The notes: generated by a model not told the origin, from the sequence alone. Shown: positions 1-9,936, counted from the first letter of the stretch. The stretch: 64,000 nucleotides of DNA from Mycobacterium sp. MS1601 (GCF_001984215.1 NZ_CP019420.1:2108001-2172000); one strand, 5' to 3'. Numbers and translations are program-made.

Positions 1-464
1 GCTTCGGCGGTGCCGCTGGCGGTGAAGAACTGTTCCATGGCCTGGTACCGCGGACCGGGGTTGACGCGATGCGGCGGGCGCAGCGGGTCGGCGCCCAGCA
101 GCACGAGCCCCAGGCCCGCGTCGGCGAAGGCCGCGTCGAGGACGGCGCGGTCAGCGGCCATGGCCGTGATGGCGGGCAGCGCTCCGGCCAGCGGCGGGCC
201 GGACAGTTCGACGGCACCGCCGGGCTCCACGGTGACCGCGCTGCCACCGGGCAGCGTGGGCAGGTTGTCGATGACGGCGGTGATCTGCTCCCAGGACGGA
301 CGGCGGCGCAGGTCAGCCCGGTCGAAACAGTGCGCTTCGATCTCGAGACCCACTCGACCCAGCGGAGCGTCGGCGAAGCTGCCTTCGGCGATGTACTGGG
401 CTGCGTCGGCGGAGTCCACCAGCGGCCGCGAAGCCGACTGCACCGAGGTGACGACAAACGTCAT
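1..464 (-). CDS. egtA: EgtA glutamate-cysteine ligase, N-terminal part (runs off the window)
   Basis: The first 154 residues are present and the rest lies beyond base 1. The segment GRVGLEIEAHCF, followed by a PSWEQI stretch and EPGGAVELSGPP, is characteristic of the glutamate-cysteine ligase family that makes gamma-glutamylcysteine for ergothioneine in mycobacteria. EPGG and ELSG are part of the ATP/glutamate site in GCS2-type ligases. The start is the ATG complementary to 462-464, with no strong ribosome binding site. In M. tuberculosis the orthologue Rv3704c heads egtABCDE and is preceded by Rv3705c. The same order holds here, which supports the call. The other egt genes are outside the window. 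Confidence 0.9.
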   Translation of the reverse strand, partial: MTFVVTSVQSASRPLVDSADAAQYIAEGSFADAPLGRVGLEIEAHCFDRADLRRRPSWEQITAVIDNLPTLPGGSAVTVEPGGAVELSGPPLAGALPAITAMAADRAVLDAAFADAGLGLVLLGADPLRPPHRVNPGPRYQAMEQFFTASGTAE

Positions 465-559
465 GGTTCCATCTTGAGCGAGGGCACCGACAAGTTCGCG
501 GGTTTAGCAGCTGACATTGTGCTGACAGATACCCCGCCACAGACCAGCCAACCAGCAGA

Positions 560-1198
560 TTATTGGCCCAGACTGTTCTGGATGGCTCCTGCCAGCACAT
601 TGACGGCAGGGCCACCGTTGCCCGACTGACACACTTTCGCCTGCAGCAGAACATTCTCCCGCAGTCGGGTCGTGGTGAAGCACCGACGGTCGGTGCCCGC
701 TTCCTGTTTCACCCACGACGCCTCTGCCGCCCCCGGCGCGCCACCGGTGAAGCTCCACACCTGCGAGGTGCCGTTGCCGAAACCCATCACCGCAGTCTGC
801 CCCGAACATCCGACAGTGCGGTCGGTGACTCTTCGAAAGGCTGCCGACGCCGCGTCATTGTTGGCGAACACCCCGACAGCCTGTTTGACCAGGTGTGTGA
901 CGTCGGTGGCCGACGTCTGCGTGGTGGCGCCGTTGAACGACGCCAGATCGGGGTCGTTGAACACCTCGGGAAGGCCGATATCGGCCCAGTTGTTGCAGGC
1001 GGGAATGTTGACCGTGAAGGCCTGGACCGGGTTGGTGAAGACCGACTCGAACGTCATGGGCGCGCCGACGATGTTGCCCACCGAGCCCTTGCCCATGACG
1101 GCGTAGTTCACCACCCCGGGGTCCGACGGCCGTGCGGCGGCCGGAGCCGCCAGCATCAGCGGAAGGACACCCAGGGCAGCCATGGCGACGCCGCGCAC
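560..1198 (-). CDS. Secreted protein with PknH-sensor-like domain (Rv3705c-like)
   Basis: This 212-residue protein starts with a hydrophobic signal segment (about residues 4-22, ending AAPAAA) and continues as one extracellular domain. Four cysteines (in PACNNW, VGCSG, RRCFT, KVCQS) could form two disulfides, as in the extracellular sensor domain of the PknH kinase and its stand-alone relatives. No kinase or transmembrane segment remains after the signal peptide, so it is probably exported and soluble or lipid-associated. The GTG start lies one base after the ohr stop codon. An ATG five codons in is an alternative. It probably shares a transcript with ohr upstream. Molecular function is unknown. 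Position next to egtA matches Rv3705c. Confidence 0.75.
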   Translation of the reverse strand: MRGVAMAALGVLPLMLAAPAAARPSDPGVVNYAVMGKGSVGNIVGAPMTFESVFTNPVQAFTVNIPACNNWADIGLPEVFNDPDLASFNGATTQTSATDVTHLVKQAVGVFANNDAASAAFRRVTDRTVGCSGQTAVMGFGNGTSQVWSFTGGAPGAAEASWVKQEAGTDRRCFTTTRLRENVLLQAKVCQSGNGGPAVNVLAGAIQNSLGQ

Positions 1199-1199
1199 G

Positions 1200-1637
1200 T
1201 CAGACCTTCGCAGTCAGCGTCACGTCGATGTTGCCGCGGGTGGCCTTGGAGTACGGGCAGACACCGTGCGCCTTCTCCATCAGGTCGTCGGCGACGTTCT
1301 GCTCCAGCCCAGGTAGGTAGCCCACCAGGTGCGCGGTGAACCCGAACCCGCCCGCTGGGTCGTCTACGGATTTGCCGAAACCGATCTGGGCCGTGATCCC
1401 GCTGGCATCGTCGATGCCGATCTTCTCGTTCTTGGCGACCAGGCGCAGTGCACCCAGGAAACACGCCGCATAACCGGCGGAGAACAGCAGCTCAGGGTTG
1501 ACGCCCTCACCGCTACCACCCATCTCCTTGGGCGGACGCGTGTCGAGATCGATCTTGCCGTCCGTGGACTTCACGTGGCCGTCGCGGCCGCCGCCGGAGG
1601 CTGTTGACTCTGCGGTGTACACCACTTCGATGCTCAT
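1200..1637 (-). CDS. ohr: Organic hydroperoxide resistance protein (OsmC/Ohr family)
   Basis: This is an OsmC-fold peroxidase that reduces organic hydroperoxides with two redox cysteines. Both catalytic cysteines are visible: AACFLGAL in the middle and GVCPYSKATRGN near the C-terminus, the Ohr signature. RPPKEMGGSGEG near residue 40 is also typical. At about 145 residues it has family length. I took the ATG at 1637 (MSIEVVYT), which matches the usual Ohr beginning. An in-frame ATG at 1649 adds four residues, and neither has a good ribosome binding site. No ohrR repressor is adjacent. The candidate iron box at 1727-1745 lies about 90 bp upstream and could in principle act on this gene too. Confidence 0.9.
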   Translation of the reverse strand: MSIEVVYTAESTASGGGRDGHVKSTDGKIDLDTRPPKEMGGSGEGVNPELLFSAGYAACFLGALRLVAKNEKIGIDDASGITAQIGFGKSVDDPAGGFGFTAHLVGYLPGLEQNVADDLMEKAHGVCPYSKATRGNIDVTLTAKV

Positions 1638-1726
1638 GTTTTCGATCATGCCAGCTACGCTCGGACCCGGTTCTCGTCTCCGGGCCCGCGACCAGCGCGC
1701 ACCCGGCCCGGAATCGTGCCCTGAAG

Positions 1727-1745
1727 TTAGGCTAGGCTCGCCTGG
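1727..1745 (+). promoter_or_regulatory. Candidate IdeR/DtxR iron box
   Basis: The 19-mer TTAGGCTAGGCTCGCCTGG matches the IdeR consensus TTAGGTTAGGCTAACCTAA at 14 of 19 positions, including TTAGG, TAGGCT and CCT. It lies between the divergent ohr and gltB genes, about 100 bp before the preferred gltB start. IdeR with iron represses most of its targets, so the simplest prediction is induction of gltB and the diflavin reductase when iron is scarce. The right half is weaker than the left. Binding is inferred. Confidence 0.55.
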
Positions 1746-1846
1746 CCGTTAGGCGGCGATGGTTGCTGCCTGCGAAGGGCGGCGCAACGGCGCGCACCAC
1801 CTCGACGGATGTGTCGTCCGCGCTGGATTTGGCAGGAGAACCTGGC

Positions 1847-4800
1847 TTGAGCGGTTTGTACAACCCCGATACCGAGCACAGCAGCTGCGGTGTCGGCTTC
1901 CTCACCCGCAAAGATGGCGTGCAGACCCATGAGGTCGTCCGCAAGCTGCACGAGGCACTGTGCGCAGTACCCCACCGCGGCGGCATGTCATCCGAAGGTG
2001 TCGGCGACGGCGCCGGGGTCAACCTCGATCTGTCCCTGCGATTCTTCAGCGAACTGACGTCGCGCCCCGATCTGCGGTTGGGTCAGTTCGGCGTGGGCAA
2101 CTTCTTCCTGCCCACCGATCCGGCCTTCCACGATGAGGCCGAGGCCGTGATCGAGGCGGCTCTGGAGACGCACGGCCTCGAGATTCTTCTCAAACGCGAT
2201 GTGCCCGTGGACAACTCCGCCATCCGACCGGCCGCCGTGAAGTATCAACTCCCCATCCGGCAGTGGGTCTTTCTCACCACCTCGGACCGCGACATCCACG
2301 ACGCGCTGATGGCCATCGAGGCCATCGCCTACACCCGCGCCGAATTACTGGGCCTCTACCCGCTGTCGCTGTCGGCCCGCACCCAGGTGCTCAAGGGCCG
2401 CCTGAACTCAGGCGAAGTGGTGCCCTACTTCACCGACCTGTCCGACCCGCGGATGGAAGTGCACTCGATGTTCTTCCACACCCGCTTCTCCACCAACACG
2501 GTGCCCAACGCCATGATGGCCCAGCCGTTTCGGTTGATGGCCCACAACGGCGAACTTAACACCGACAAGAAAAACCGGCTGTCCGACAACGCGATCGCCC
2601 GCGCCCGCAACCGGTCCATCGTCCGACCGCTGGGACAGTCCGACAGCTGTCGCCTGGATCAGACGCTGCAGAACCGGGTCTACGAGGACGAGCTGGACGT
2701 GGTGTCCGCCGTGGTCGCCATGATGCCGCCGGCGTGGGAGAACGACAGCACGCTGTCCCCGCAGGTGCGCGCGATGCTCGAGTTCTTCAGCCTCTACGAG
2801 GAGAAGAACGACGGGCCCGCCGCCCTGATCTTCGGCAACGGCACCATCATCGGCGCCCGGCTGGACCGGCTGGGACTTCGACCGCTGCGCACCGTGGAGA
2901 CCGCCGAGTACCTGGGCGTGATGTCCGAGGCCGGCCAGGTCTACTTCCCCCCGAAGAAGTGCTCACCCGCGGGCGGATCGAGGCCGGCGGCATGCTGTAC
3001 TACGACCACAGCGCGGGCCGCTCCTACAGCACCACTGAAGCGCTGGAAATGCTTGCCGCGCGCGATGATTACCCCACCCTGTTGGCCGAGGCGCGGGTGA
3101 ACCTCGCCGACCTGCCGCCGGTGCCGCCGGAGGATCAGCTGTCCCCGGCACGCTACAACGGCGACCTGAACCGCCACCAGCGTTACGTGGCGTACTCGCT
3201 GAACCAGGAGAGCTTCAAGTTCCTGATGGATCCCATGCTGGCCACCGGCCAGGAGAAGATCTCGGCGATGGGATACGGCGCCGCCATCAACGCACTGTCC
3301 AACCACGAGGGCGGCATCGCCCGCTACTTCTCGCAGAAGTTCGCGCAGGTGACCAACCCGCCGCTGGACAGCATCCGTGAGGCCGACGGCATGACGCTGC
3401 GGGTCGCGCTGGGCGCCAAGCCCAACAGCGGCGCCGCCCCCGCGCCGCAGATCGTGGTTCCCTCGCCGATCCTCACGCATCTGGAGATGCTGAAGATCCG
3501 TGATCAGAAGCAGACTCCGGTGCAGCGGTTCGGGATGCGATACCGGATCGATCTCGACGACCCGGCAGCCAACGCCGAGGCGTTGGTACGTGCCATCGAC
3601 GCGCTCTGCGATGACGTGGAGGCATTCGCCAGGGAAACCGGCGGCATTGCCGTGGTTTCCGACCGGCACGTCGAAAGTGTGCGTGCCGCAATGCCGTTGA
3701 CCATCGTGATGTCGGCGATCAACCAGCGCCTCATCGAAGAGGGTTTGCGGTTGCGGGTGTCGGTGATCGCCGAGAGCGGTCAGATCTGCTCGTCGCACCA
3801 CGTGGCCACGGCGCTGGGCTTCGGCGCCTCGGCGGTGTACCCGCTGGGTGTGCAGATGCGCGCGGAGGAGAAGTTCGGGCCGGACGACGACAGCATCAAG
3901 AAGGCCTTCAAGCGGTTCGCCAAGGCCGCCGAGAAATCGCTGATGAAAACCATGGGCCGGGTTGGCCTATGCACCGTCGAGAGTTACATCGGCGGCGAGT
4001 TCTTCGAGCCCAACTACCTCGACACCGGCGACCCGGTGCTCAAGCGCTACTTCCCCAACGTCGTGTCTCCCGTCGCGGGCGTGGGTTTCACCACCCTGGC
4101 CGACACGGTCGCCGAGTGGCACACCCGTGCACTGGCGGTTGCCGACGAGAAGGACGTACCACTGCTCGGCCTGTTCAAGGAACGCGCCGAAGGTGCCGGG
4201 CACTCCTATGGCACCACCGCGGTTCGTGGATTCGTCGACATGACCGAGGAGTCCATCAGCTTCGACGACGAAGCCCGTCCCGACAATCCGGGCATGGCCG
4301 ACCCCGCATTCCTGCGTGGGCTGCCACTGCACCAATTGGAGGGGGCCTTCGGTCTGAACGACGAGGCCTATCGCAACAACAGCTTCGAGGAGTTGACGCC
4401 GCGGGCCATCAACAGCTTCGACATCACACCGGGCTACCGTGCCTTCGTCTTCGCGATGAACGCCGAACGCACCCGCAGGCCTGCGGCTCTGCGCGACGTC
4501 TTGGCGCTGCCCGCCGACGTGAACTTCCTGCACACCGCCGACGAGTTCACCTCGGAGATGGGACAGTTCGCGCAGGGCGGCAACAACACCTTCCAGGTGC
4601 GCGGTTTGAGCTGCGAGAGTCACGGCGACGAGTTCACCCTGCGGCTGAGCCAGGGCCCGCAACGGCTCGACGCATTGGCCTTCTCCCTGGCTGAGCGTTT
4701 CGACGACGAGATCCTCGACAGCGAAGTCATCGGCGACCGGCTGTGGCTTCGCGCCACCGGCGCGGCCGCCGAGTACCTGCGCAGAATCCGCAGCGCCCCG

Positions 4801-7293
4801 GACTCCATCCCACTGTCAGAGGTGCAGCCCGCCAACGAGATCGCCGCGACGCTGACCTCCGGCGCGATGAGCCACGGCGCTCTGGTGGCCCCGGCCCACG
4901 AGGCGGTGGCTCACGGCACCAACATGGTGGGCGGGTTGTCCAACTGCGGTGAGGGCGGTGAACACATCACCCGCTACGGCACCATCCGCGGCTCGCGGAT
5001 CAAGCAGTTCGCCTCCGGCCGTTTTGGCGTGTGGGCGGGCTATCTGGCCGACCCGATGCTGCGTGAGCTCGAGATCAAGATCGGCCAGGGCGCCAAACCC
5101 GGTGAGGGCGGCCAGCTTCCGGCACCCAAGGTGACGGTTCAGATCGCCGCGGCGCGCGGTGGCACTCCCGGTGTCGAGCTGGTGTCTCCGCCGCCGCATC
5201 ACGACACCTATTCCATCGAGGACCTGGCACAGCTGATCCACGACTGCAAGGCCGCCCGGGTTCGGGTGATCGTGAAACTGGTGTCGTCGGAAGGCATCGG
5301 CACCATCGCCGTCGGCGTCGCCAAGGCAGGTGCGGACGTCATCAACGTCGCGGGCAACACCGGCGGCACCGGCGCAGCGGCTGTCACCAGCCTCAAGTAC
5401 GCGGGGCGCTCCGCCGAGATCGGTGTGGCCGAGGTCCATCAGGCGTTGTGCGCCAACGGTATCCGGCAGAAGGTGGTGCTGCGCTGCTCCGGTGCACACC
5501 AGACGGCCAGTGACGTCATCAAGTCCGCGCTGCTGGGAGGCGACAGCTTCGAGTTCGGCACCACCGCGCTGATGATGCTCAAGTGCGTGATGGCCAAGAA
5601 CTGCAACATCAAGTGCCCGGCCGGCCTGACCACCAATGCCGAAGCGTTCGAAGGTGATCCACGAGCACTGGCGCAGTACCTGCTGAACATCTCCCACGAG
5701 GTGCGCGAGATCCTGGCCACCCTGGGTCTGCCATCACTGCGCGCCGCCCGCGGCCGCAGCGATCTGCTGCATTTGCTCGAGCATCCCTCCAGCATCGGTC
5801 GCCTGGACCTGCGCGCCATGCTGGAGGTGGCCGAGGAGTTCGTGGTCGAGAACCCGATCTACATGGAGAAGGACTACACGGTCGACGATTCGCTGCTGAG
5901 CAGGTTGTCGCTGGACGGGGTGGCCTTCGACCCGGTGGCGCTGACCAACGGCGACAAGAGCGTCGGCGGGCAGTTGGCCATCGACATCGAACGGATGCTC
6001 AATCACGAAGGTGCGCAGGGTTCTGCGGTGTTCACCGATGACCGCGGCCGGAGGTATCTGGCGCCCGACAGCGTGCTCATCACCACCACCGGCTCCGCGG
6101 GCCAGAGCTACGGTGCGTTCTGCAACGACGGAATGACCATGACCCACACCGGCACCTGCAACGACGGGGTGGGCAAGAGCGCCTGCGGCGGCACCATCAC
6201 GGTGCGCTCTCCCGGCGGCGGCGCGGAGACCCCGGGCGGCAACGTGCTGGTGGGCAACTTCGCGTTGTTCGGTGCCTCCGGAGGACGGCTGTTCGTCGAA
6301 GGTGAGGCCGGTGACCGGTTCGCGGTGCGCAACTCGGGTGCCACCGCGGTGGTCGAGGGTGTCGGCGAATTCCTCTGCGAATACATGACCAACGGCGCGG
6401 TGTTCAACATCGGCGAGTTCGGCAAGGGTGTCGCCAACGGCATGAGCGGCGGCTTCCTCTACCAGTACGACCCCGCCGGCGAACTCGCCACCAAGGTCAG
6501 CTCCGACTCGGTGGTGCTGGCGCCGATCAGCGAGGCACCCTTCCACGAGGTCGCCGCGCGCACGCTGCTGGAATGGCATGCCGAAGCCACCGGATCCACC
6601 AAAGCCAGGGCGCTGCTGGAAGGTTGGGCCACCACCCGCCAGCATGTCGTGTTCGTGATGCCGCGGGCGCTGCTGCAGTACCAGGACTCCGATGCCATCC
6701 TGTCGGCCAAGACCCGCAAGGAATTGCTCGATGAGCTGGCGACCGCGCTGGCCGGCTATCAGGTGCACAAGTTCAAGAGGTCCTACCGCGACCAGAAGCT
6801 GGTGCACGGCGGATCGGTGCCGGGGTACGGCGACACGGACACCGAGGAGATGTTCGCGCTGCTCAACACTTACACGGTGCTGAACATGGCTCAGCAGCTG
6901 GCACTCGTGCGCACACCCGGTGTCACCGACGTCACCGACCCACGAATCGGCAAGGCGGTGCGCAACCTGGTGCTGACCCAGGACTTCTTCCTGGTCAACA
7001 AGCTGCAGAAGTACGCCCGCGAAGCCATCGAGATCTTCCCCGACGAGGACCTCGCGGTGCTGATAGCCAACAAGCGCATCACCGACTACAAGGAAGCGTT
7101 GACCCAGCGCAACGTGTTGTCGATGGACAGCCCCGGCACCTACGGCTGGATCCTGCACCAGACCGCGAAGAACATCGAGAAGATCGGCAGGCTGCCGTCC
7201 TTCGAGGAGCTCTTCGCCTGTAAGACCATTCCGACCGTCGCAGCGGGATTGGCACCCGAGACTGCGGCGAAAACCCCCGTGAAGGTCCCATGA
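1847..7293 (+). CDS. gltB: GltB-type glutamate synthase large subunit, extra long, apparent frameshift at 2947-2952
   Basis: Glutamine-oxoglutarate amidotransferase large chain. The N-terminus has the class II amidotransferase start (NPDTEHSSCGVGF; the Cys would be the nucleophile after propeptide removal). The FMN/synthase domain has GAMSHGAL, NCGEGGEH, QFASGRFGV, GQGAKPGEGGQLP and SPPPHHDTYSIEDL. A GXGXG C-terminal domain follows (NVLVGNFALFGASGG). The chosen TTG start has AGGAGA seven bases upstream and places the Cys at residue 14; TTG 1763 and GTG 1811 are alternatives. Repairing one missing base in the C6 run gives about 1815 residues, some 300 longer than ordinary GltB. The extra sequence is a spacer before the FMN domain (about 4380-4850) and roughly 150 residues at the C-terminus. 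Cluster cysteines are spaced C-x5-C-x3-C, not the usual C-x5-C-x4-C. No GltD is adjacent: the stop overlaps the diflavin reductase start (ATGA). Confidence 0.85.
2947..2952 (+). other. Single-base frameshift site in gltB (C6 run)
   Basis: Upstream reading gives GQVYFPP, while the conserved continuation EEVLTRGRIEAGG is in the next frame. A run of six C follows TT. Seven C would join the two frames perfectly (TTC CCC CCC GAA GAA GTG), and with that base the whole gene length becomes a multiple of three. This is either a homopolymer sequencing error or a real inactivating or phase-variable indel. No other disruption is visible in the remaining 4.3 kb, which favours error or a very recent event. 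Confidence 0.85.
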
Positions 7294-9029
7294 AGATCGC
7301 CTACATTCCCGAAGACGCCCCGTTCAACGAAGACCAGCGCGCCTGGATCTCGGGATTCCTGGCAGGTCTGCACTCTCGTGTAGCCATGAACATGACGGCG
7401 CCGCCGCCGGTCACCGGCGAGGTCGAAGGACCCCGCCCACCGCTGCGGATCCTCTACGGCACGCAGACCGGCAACGCCGAGGGAGTGGCCAACGACGCTG
7501 CTGCCGCGGCCAAGTTGCAGGGGTTCGACGTCACGGTCAGCGGCCTCGACGAGATCGAACTCGACGAGTTCGCCGGACTCAATCACGTGCTGATCGTCAC
7601 CTCCACCTACGGCGAGGGCGAGATGCCCGACAACGCCGAATTGTTCTGGGAGGCACTGTCAGCCAGCACCGCACCGCGGCTGGAGAGTGTGTCCTACGGG
7701 GTGCTTGCCCTCGGCGACACCAGTTACGACGGGTTCTGTCACGCGGGCAAGCTGTTCGACACCAGACTCGAGCAGCTCGGCGCCACCCGCCTGGTGGGGC
7801 GCGTCGATTGCGATATCGACTACGAAGCTCCGGCCGCCGAGTGGGTGCAGTCCGCGGTGGGCAGTCTGGTCAGCCTCACCGGTGCCAGCGGCATACCCAG
7901 CACACCGCCGCCCAGCATCGCGGCCCGCTCCGGATGGACCCGCAAGAACCCCTTCCCGGCCGAAGTGGCTGTCAACCGCTTGTTGTCGGGACCGCAGTCG
8001 GACAAGGAGATCCGGCACTTCGAGTTCGCGCTTGCCGACAGTGGCATCACCTACGAAGCCGGCGACGCGCTGTCGGTGATCCCGGAGAACGACCCGGCCC
8101 TGGTGGAAGCAATCGCCGATCACTTCCGGGTGTCGGTGGACACCCTGGTGGACGGGGAACCCCTTGGCGAGCTGCTGGGGAATCGCTACGAGATCAGCGC
8201 ACCGTCGAAGGATCTGTTGGGCGAGGTGGAGAGCCGCGCCGAGAACGAGGAGTTCTCCTACGTGCTGCGCGGCGGCGTGAAGGAGACGTTGGATCGCTGG
8301 CTGTGGGGCAAGGACATCCTCGACATCCTGCGCATCGGCGGTGATCAGCTGAGTATCGAGGAGTTCATCGGACTGCTCAAACCGCTTCAGCACCGGGCGT
8401 ATTCGATCTCCTCGAGCCCGCTTGCCCACCCCGACCGCATCCATCTGACCGTCGCCGCGGTGCGCTACCAGAGTGCGGGCCGAGAGCGTGGTGGTGTCTG
8501 TTCGACGTTCCTGGCCGACCGCGGTACGGGAGCCAAGATCTTTCTACAGCCCAACAAGTCCTTCCGCGTGCCCGCCGACGACAGCGCGCCGATGATCATG
8601 GTGGGCCCCGGCACCGGCATCGCCCCGTTCCGCGCCTTCCTGCAAGAGCGGGAACGCCGCGGTGCCAATGGGGACAACTGGCTGTTCTTCGGAGATCAGC
8701 ACCGAGAGCACGACTACATCTATGCCGACGAGCTGACCGGCTGGAGCGACTCGGGTCTGCTGAACCGCCTGGATCTGGCCTTTTCTCGCGATCAGGCCCA
8801 AAAGGTGTACGTGCAGCACCGGATGCTGACCCACGGCGCCGATCTGTTCGCGTGGTTGCAGAACGGCGGCCATTTCTACGTCTGCGGTGACGCCACCAGG
8901 ATGGCCAAGGACGTCGACAAGGCGCTGCATGACATCATCGCCGAACACGGCAGCATGACCGACGAGCAGGCCACCGAATACGTCAACGACCTCAAGCGCG
9001 AGAAGCGTTACGTCCGCGACGTGTACTGA
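7290..9029 (+). CDS. CysJ-like diflavin (FMN/FAD) NADPH reductase coupled to gltB
   Basis: This 579-residue flavoprotein carries electrons from NADPH via FAD to FMN. A flavodoxin domain has the FMN phosphate loop TQTGNAE at 58-64 and STYGEGE near 105-111. It is followed by a ferredoxin-reductase-type module with the FAD motifs RAYSISS (369-375) and GGVCSTF (401-407), the NADPH loop GPGTGIAPFRAF (439-450) and a C-terminal YVRDVY ending like CysJ. The first 30 residues (PFNEDQRAWISGFLAGL) resemble sulfite reductase flavoproteins. The ATG overlaps the gltB stop codon, so translation is coupled. No cysI, cysH or other sulfite reductase subunit is nearby, so I infer that its partner is GltB, replacing the iron-sulfur GltD subunit. 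Confidence 0.85.
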   Translation: MKIAYIPEDAPFNEDQRAWISGFLAGLHSRVAMNMTAPPPVTGEVEGPRPPLRILYGTQTGNAEGVANDAAAAAKLQGFDVTVSGLDEIELDEFAGLNHVLIVTSTYGEGEMPDNAELFWEALSASTAPRLESVSYGVLALGDTSYDGFCHAGKLFDTRLEQLGATRLVGRVDCDIDYEAPAAEWVQSAVGSLVSLTGASGIPSTPPPSIAARSGWTRKNPFPAEVAVNRLLSGPQSDKEIRHFEFALADSGITYEAGDALSVIPENDPALVEAIADHFRVSVDTLVDGEPLGELLGNRYEISAPSKDLLGEVESRAENEEFSYVLRGGVKETLDRWLWGKDILDILRIGGDQLSIEEFIGLLKPLQHRAYSISSSPLAHPDRIHLTVAAVRYQSAGRERGGVCSTFLADRGTGAKIFLQPNKSFRVPADDSAPMIMVGPGTGIAPFRAFLQERERRGANGDNWLFFGDQHREHDYIYADELTGWSDSGLLNRLDLAFSRDQAQKVYVQHRMLTHGADLFAWLQNGGHFYVCGDATRMAKDVDKALHDIIAEHGSMTDEQATEYVNDLKREKRYVRDVY

Positions 9030-9045
9030 CGGCGGTTCGAGATCT

Positions 9046-9795
9046 TCAGACGGCGAGTCGGCCACCATCAACCGGCAGTAGGGCGCCGTGGACCATGCCG
9101 GCTTCCGGCGATGCGAGAAAGACGATAGCCCGCGCGATGTCCTGCGGCGTGCCAACGCGGTTGGCAGGCGCCTGCGCGGCGGTCGCTGCCAGCATGTCGT
9201 CGTGGCCGGCCATCGCCTCGGTGCGGGTTGGCCCGGGACATACGGTGTTGATCCGGACCCCGGCGGCGCCGAACTCCGCAGCCCAGGCCTTCGTCAGTGC
9301 CTGCAGTGCAGCTTTGCTGGAACCGTAGAGAGGAAACCCGGACATGCCGAGGTTGGCCACGATGGTGCTGACATTGACGATTGCGCCCTGCCCTCGTCCG
9401 ACCATTCCTGGAGCCAACGCACCAACCAACAGCAGCGGTGCCAGGACGTTGACGGCCATGACGCTGTTGAAGTCAGGCGAGCGGACATCTGTAGTGGGTT
9501 CCCGCGTGATGAGGGCGGCGTTGTTCACCAGGACATCGACGTGGCCGTCTCCGATGCCGATTGCCTGACGAGCGAGTGAGCGCACATCATCGGCGGCGCC
9601 AAGGTCTGCGGGGAGGAAGTTCGCCACCCCACCGCGGTCGGAGATCGCGGCGACGGTCTCCTCACCGCGGGTCGAGTTCCGGCCGGTGACGATGACACGG
9701 GCACCGCGTTCCGCGAACTGACAGGCAGCTTCTCGGCCGATGCCGCTGGTCGATCCGGTGATCAGAACGGTCTTGCCGGCGAAGTCCTTGAGCAC
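9046..9795 (-). CDS. Short-chain dehydrogenase/reductase (SDR)
   Basis: This 249-residue classical SDR has the cofactor loop TGSTSGIG at 13-20, NNA at 91-93, a Ser near 143 and the catalytic pair Y157 and K161 (YGSSK). The arginine in VTGRNS suggests NADP(H) preference. The substrate cannot be told. The start is GTG 9795 with GGAGA just upstream. It is divergent from a LysR regulator, with a perfect inverted repeat in between, and the regulator probably controls it. The 3' end is tail to tail with the diflavin reductase. Confidence 0.85.
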   Translation of the reverse strand: MLKDFAGKTVLITGSTSGIGREAACQFAERGARVIVTGRNSTRGEETVAAISDRGGVANFLPADLGAADDVRSLARQAIGIGDGHVDVLVNNAALITREPTTDVRSPDFNSVMAVNVLAPLLLVGALAPGMVGRGQGAIVNVSTIVANLGMSGFPLYGSSKAALQALTKAWAAEFGAAGVRINTVCPGPTRTEAMAGHDDMLAATAAQAPANRVGTPQDIARAIVFLASPEAGMVHGALLPVDGGRLAV

Positions 9796-9809
9796 GGTGA
9801 GTTCTCCTT

Positions 9810-9842
9810 CAACACTGCACGGACCCCCACCATGCAGTGTTG
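9810..9842. repeat. Perfect 10-bp inverted repeat, candidate LysR operator
   Basis: CAACACTGCA (9810-9819) is mirrored exactly by TGCAGTGTTG (9833-9842) with a 13-base spacer. It sits in the 147-bp region between the divergent SDR and LysR genes, 15 bases before the SDR start. Position and symmetry fit a regulator binding site, or a hairpin in the SDR leader. Confidence 0.6.
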
Positions 9843-9930
9843 GACCGGCTCACATCCAAAGCCTGATCCGTATCGCACCATCCGATTCGGGCATAACCGC
9901 ACGTCAGCGCGACGACGCCGACTACCCCGG

Positions 9931-9936
9931 TACCCT
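9931..9936 (+). promoter_or_regulatory. -10 box (TACCCT) for leaderless LysR gene
   Basis: TACCCT lies six bases before GTG 9943, the spacing seen in mycobacterial leaderless genes. It is the main reason for choosing GTG 9943 as the start. Confidence 0.5.

Noticed and set aside
5734..7158. A 474-codon open frame antisense to gltB
   Set aside because: It is a shadow of the GC-rich codon pattern of gltB; no protein family is recognisable and the sense strand is clearly coding.
7290..9029. Sulfite reductase flavoprotein subunit as a functional assignment
   Set aside because: The sequence resembles CysJ, but no sulfite reductase hemoprotein or sulfate assimilation gene is nearby, while coupling to gltB is direct.
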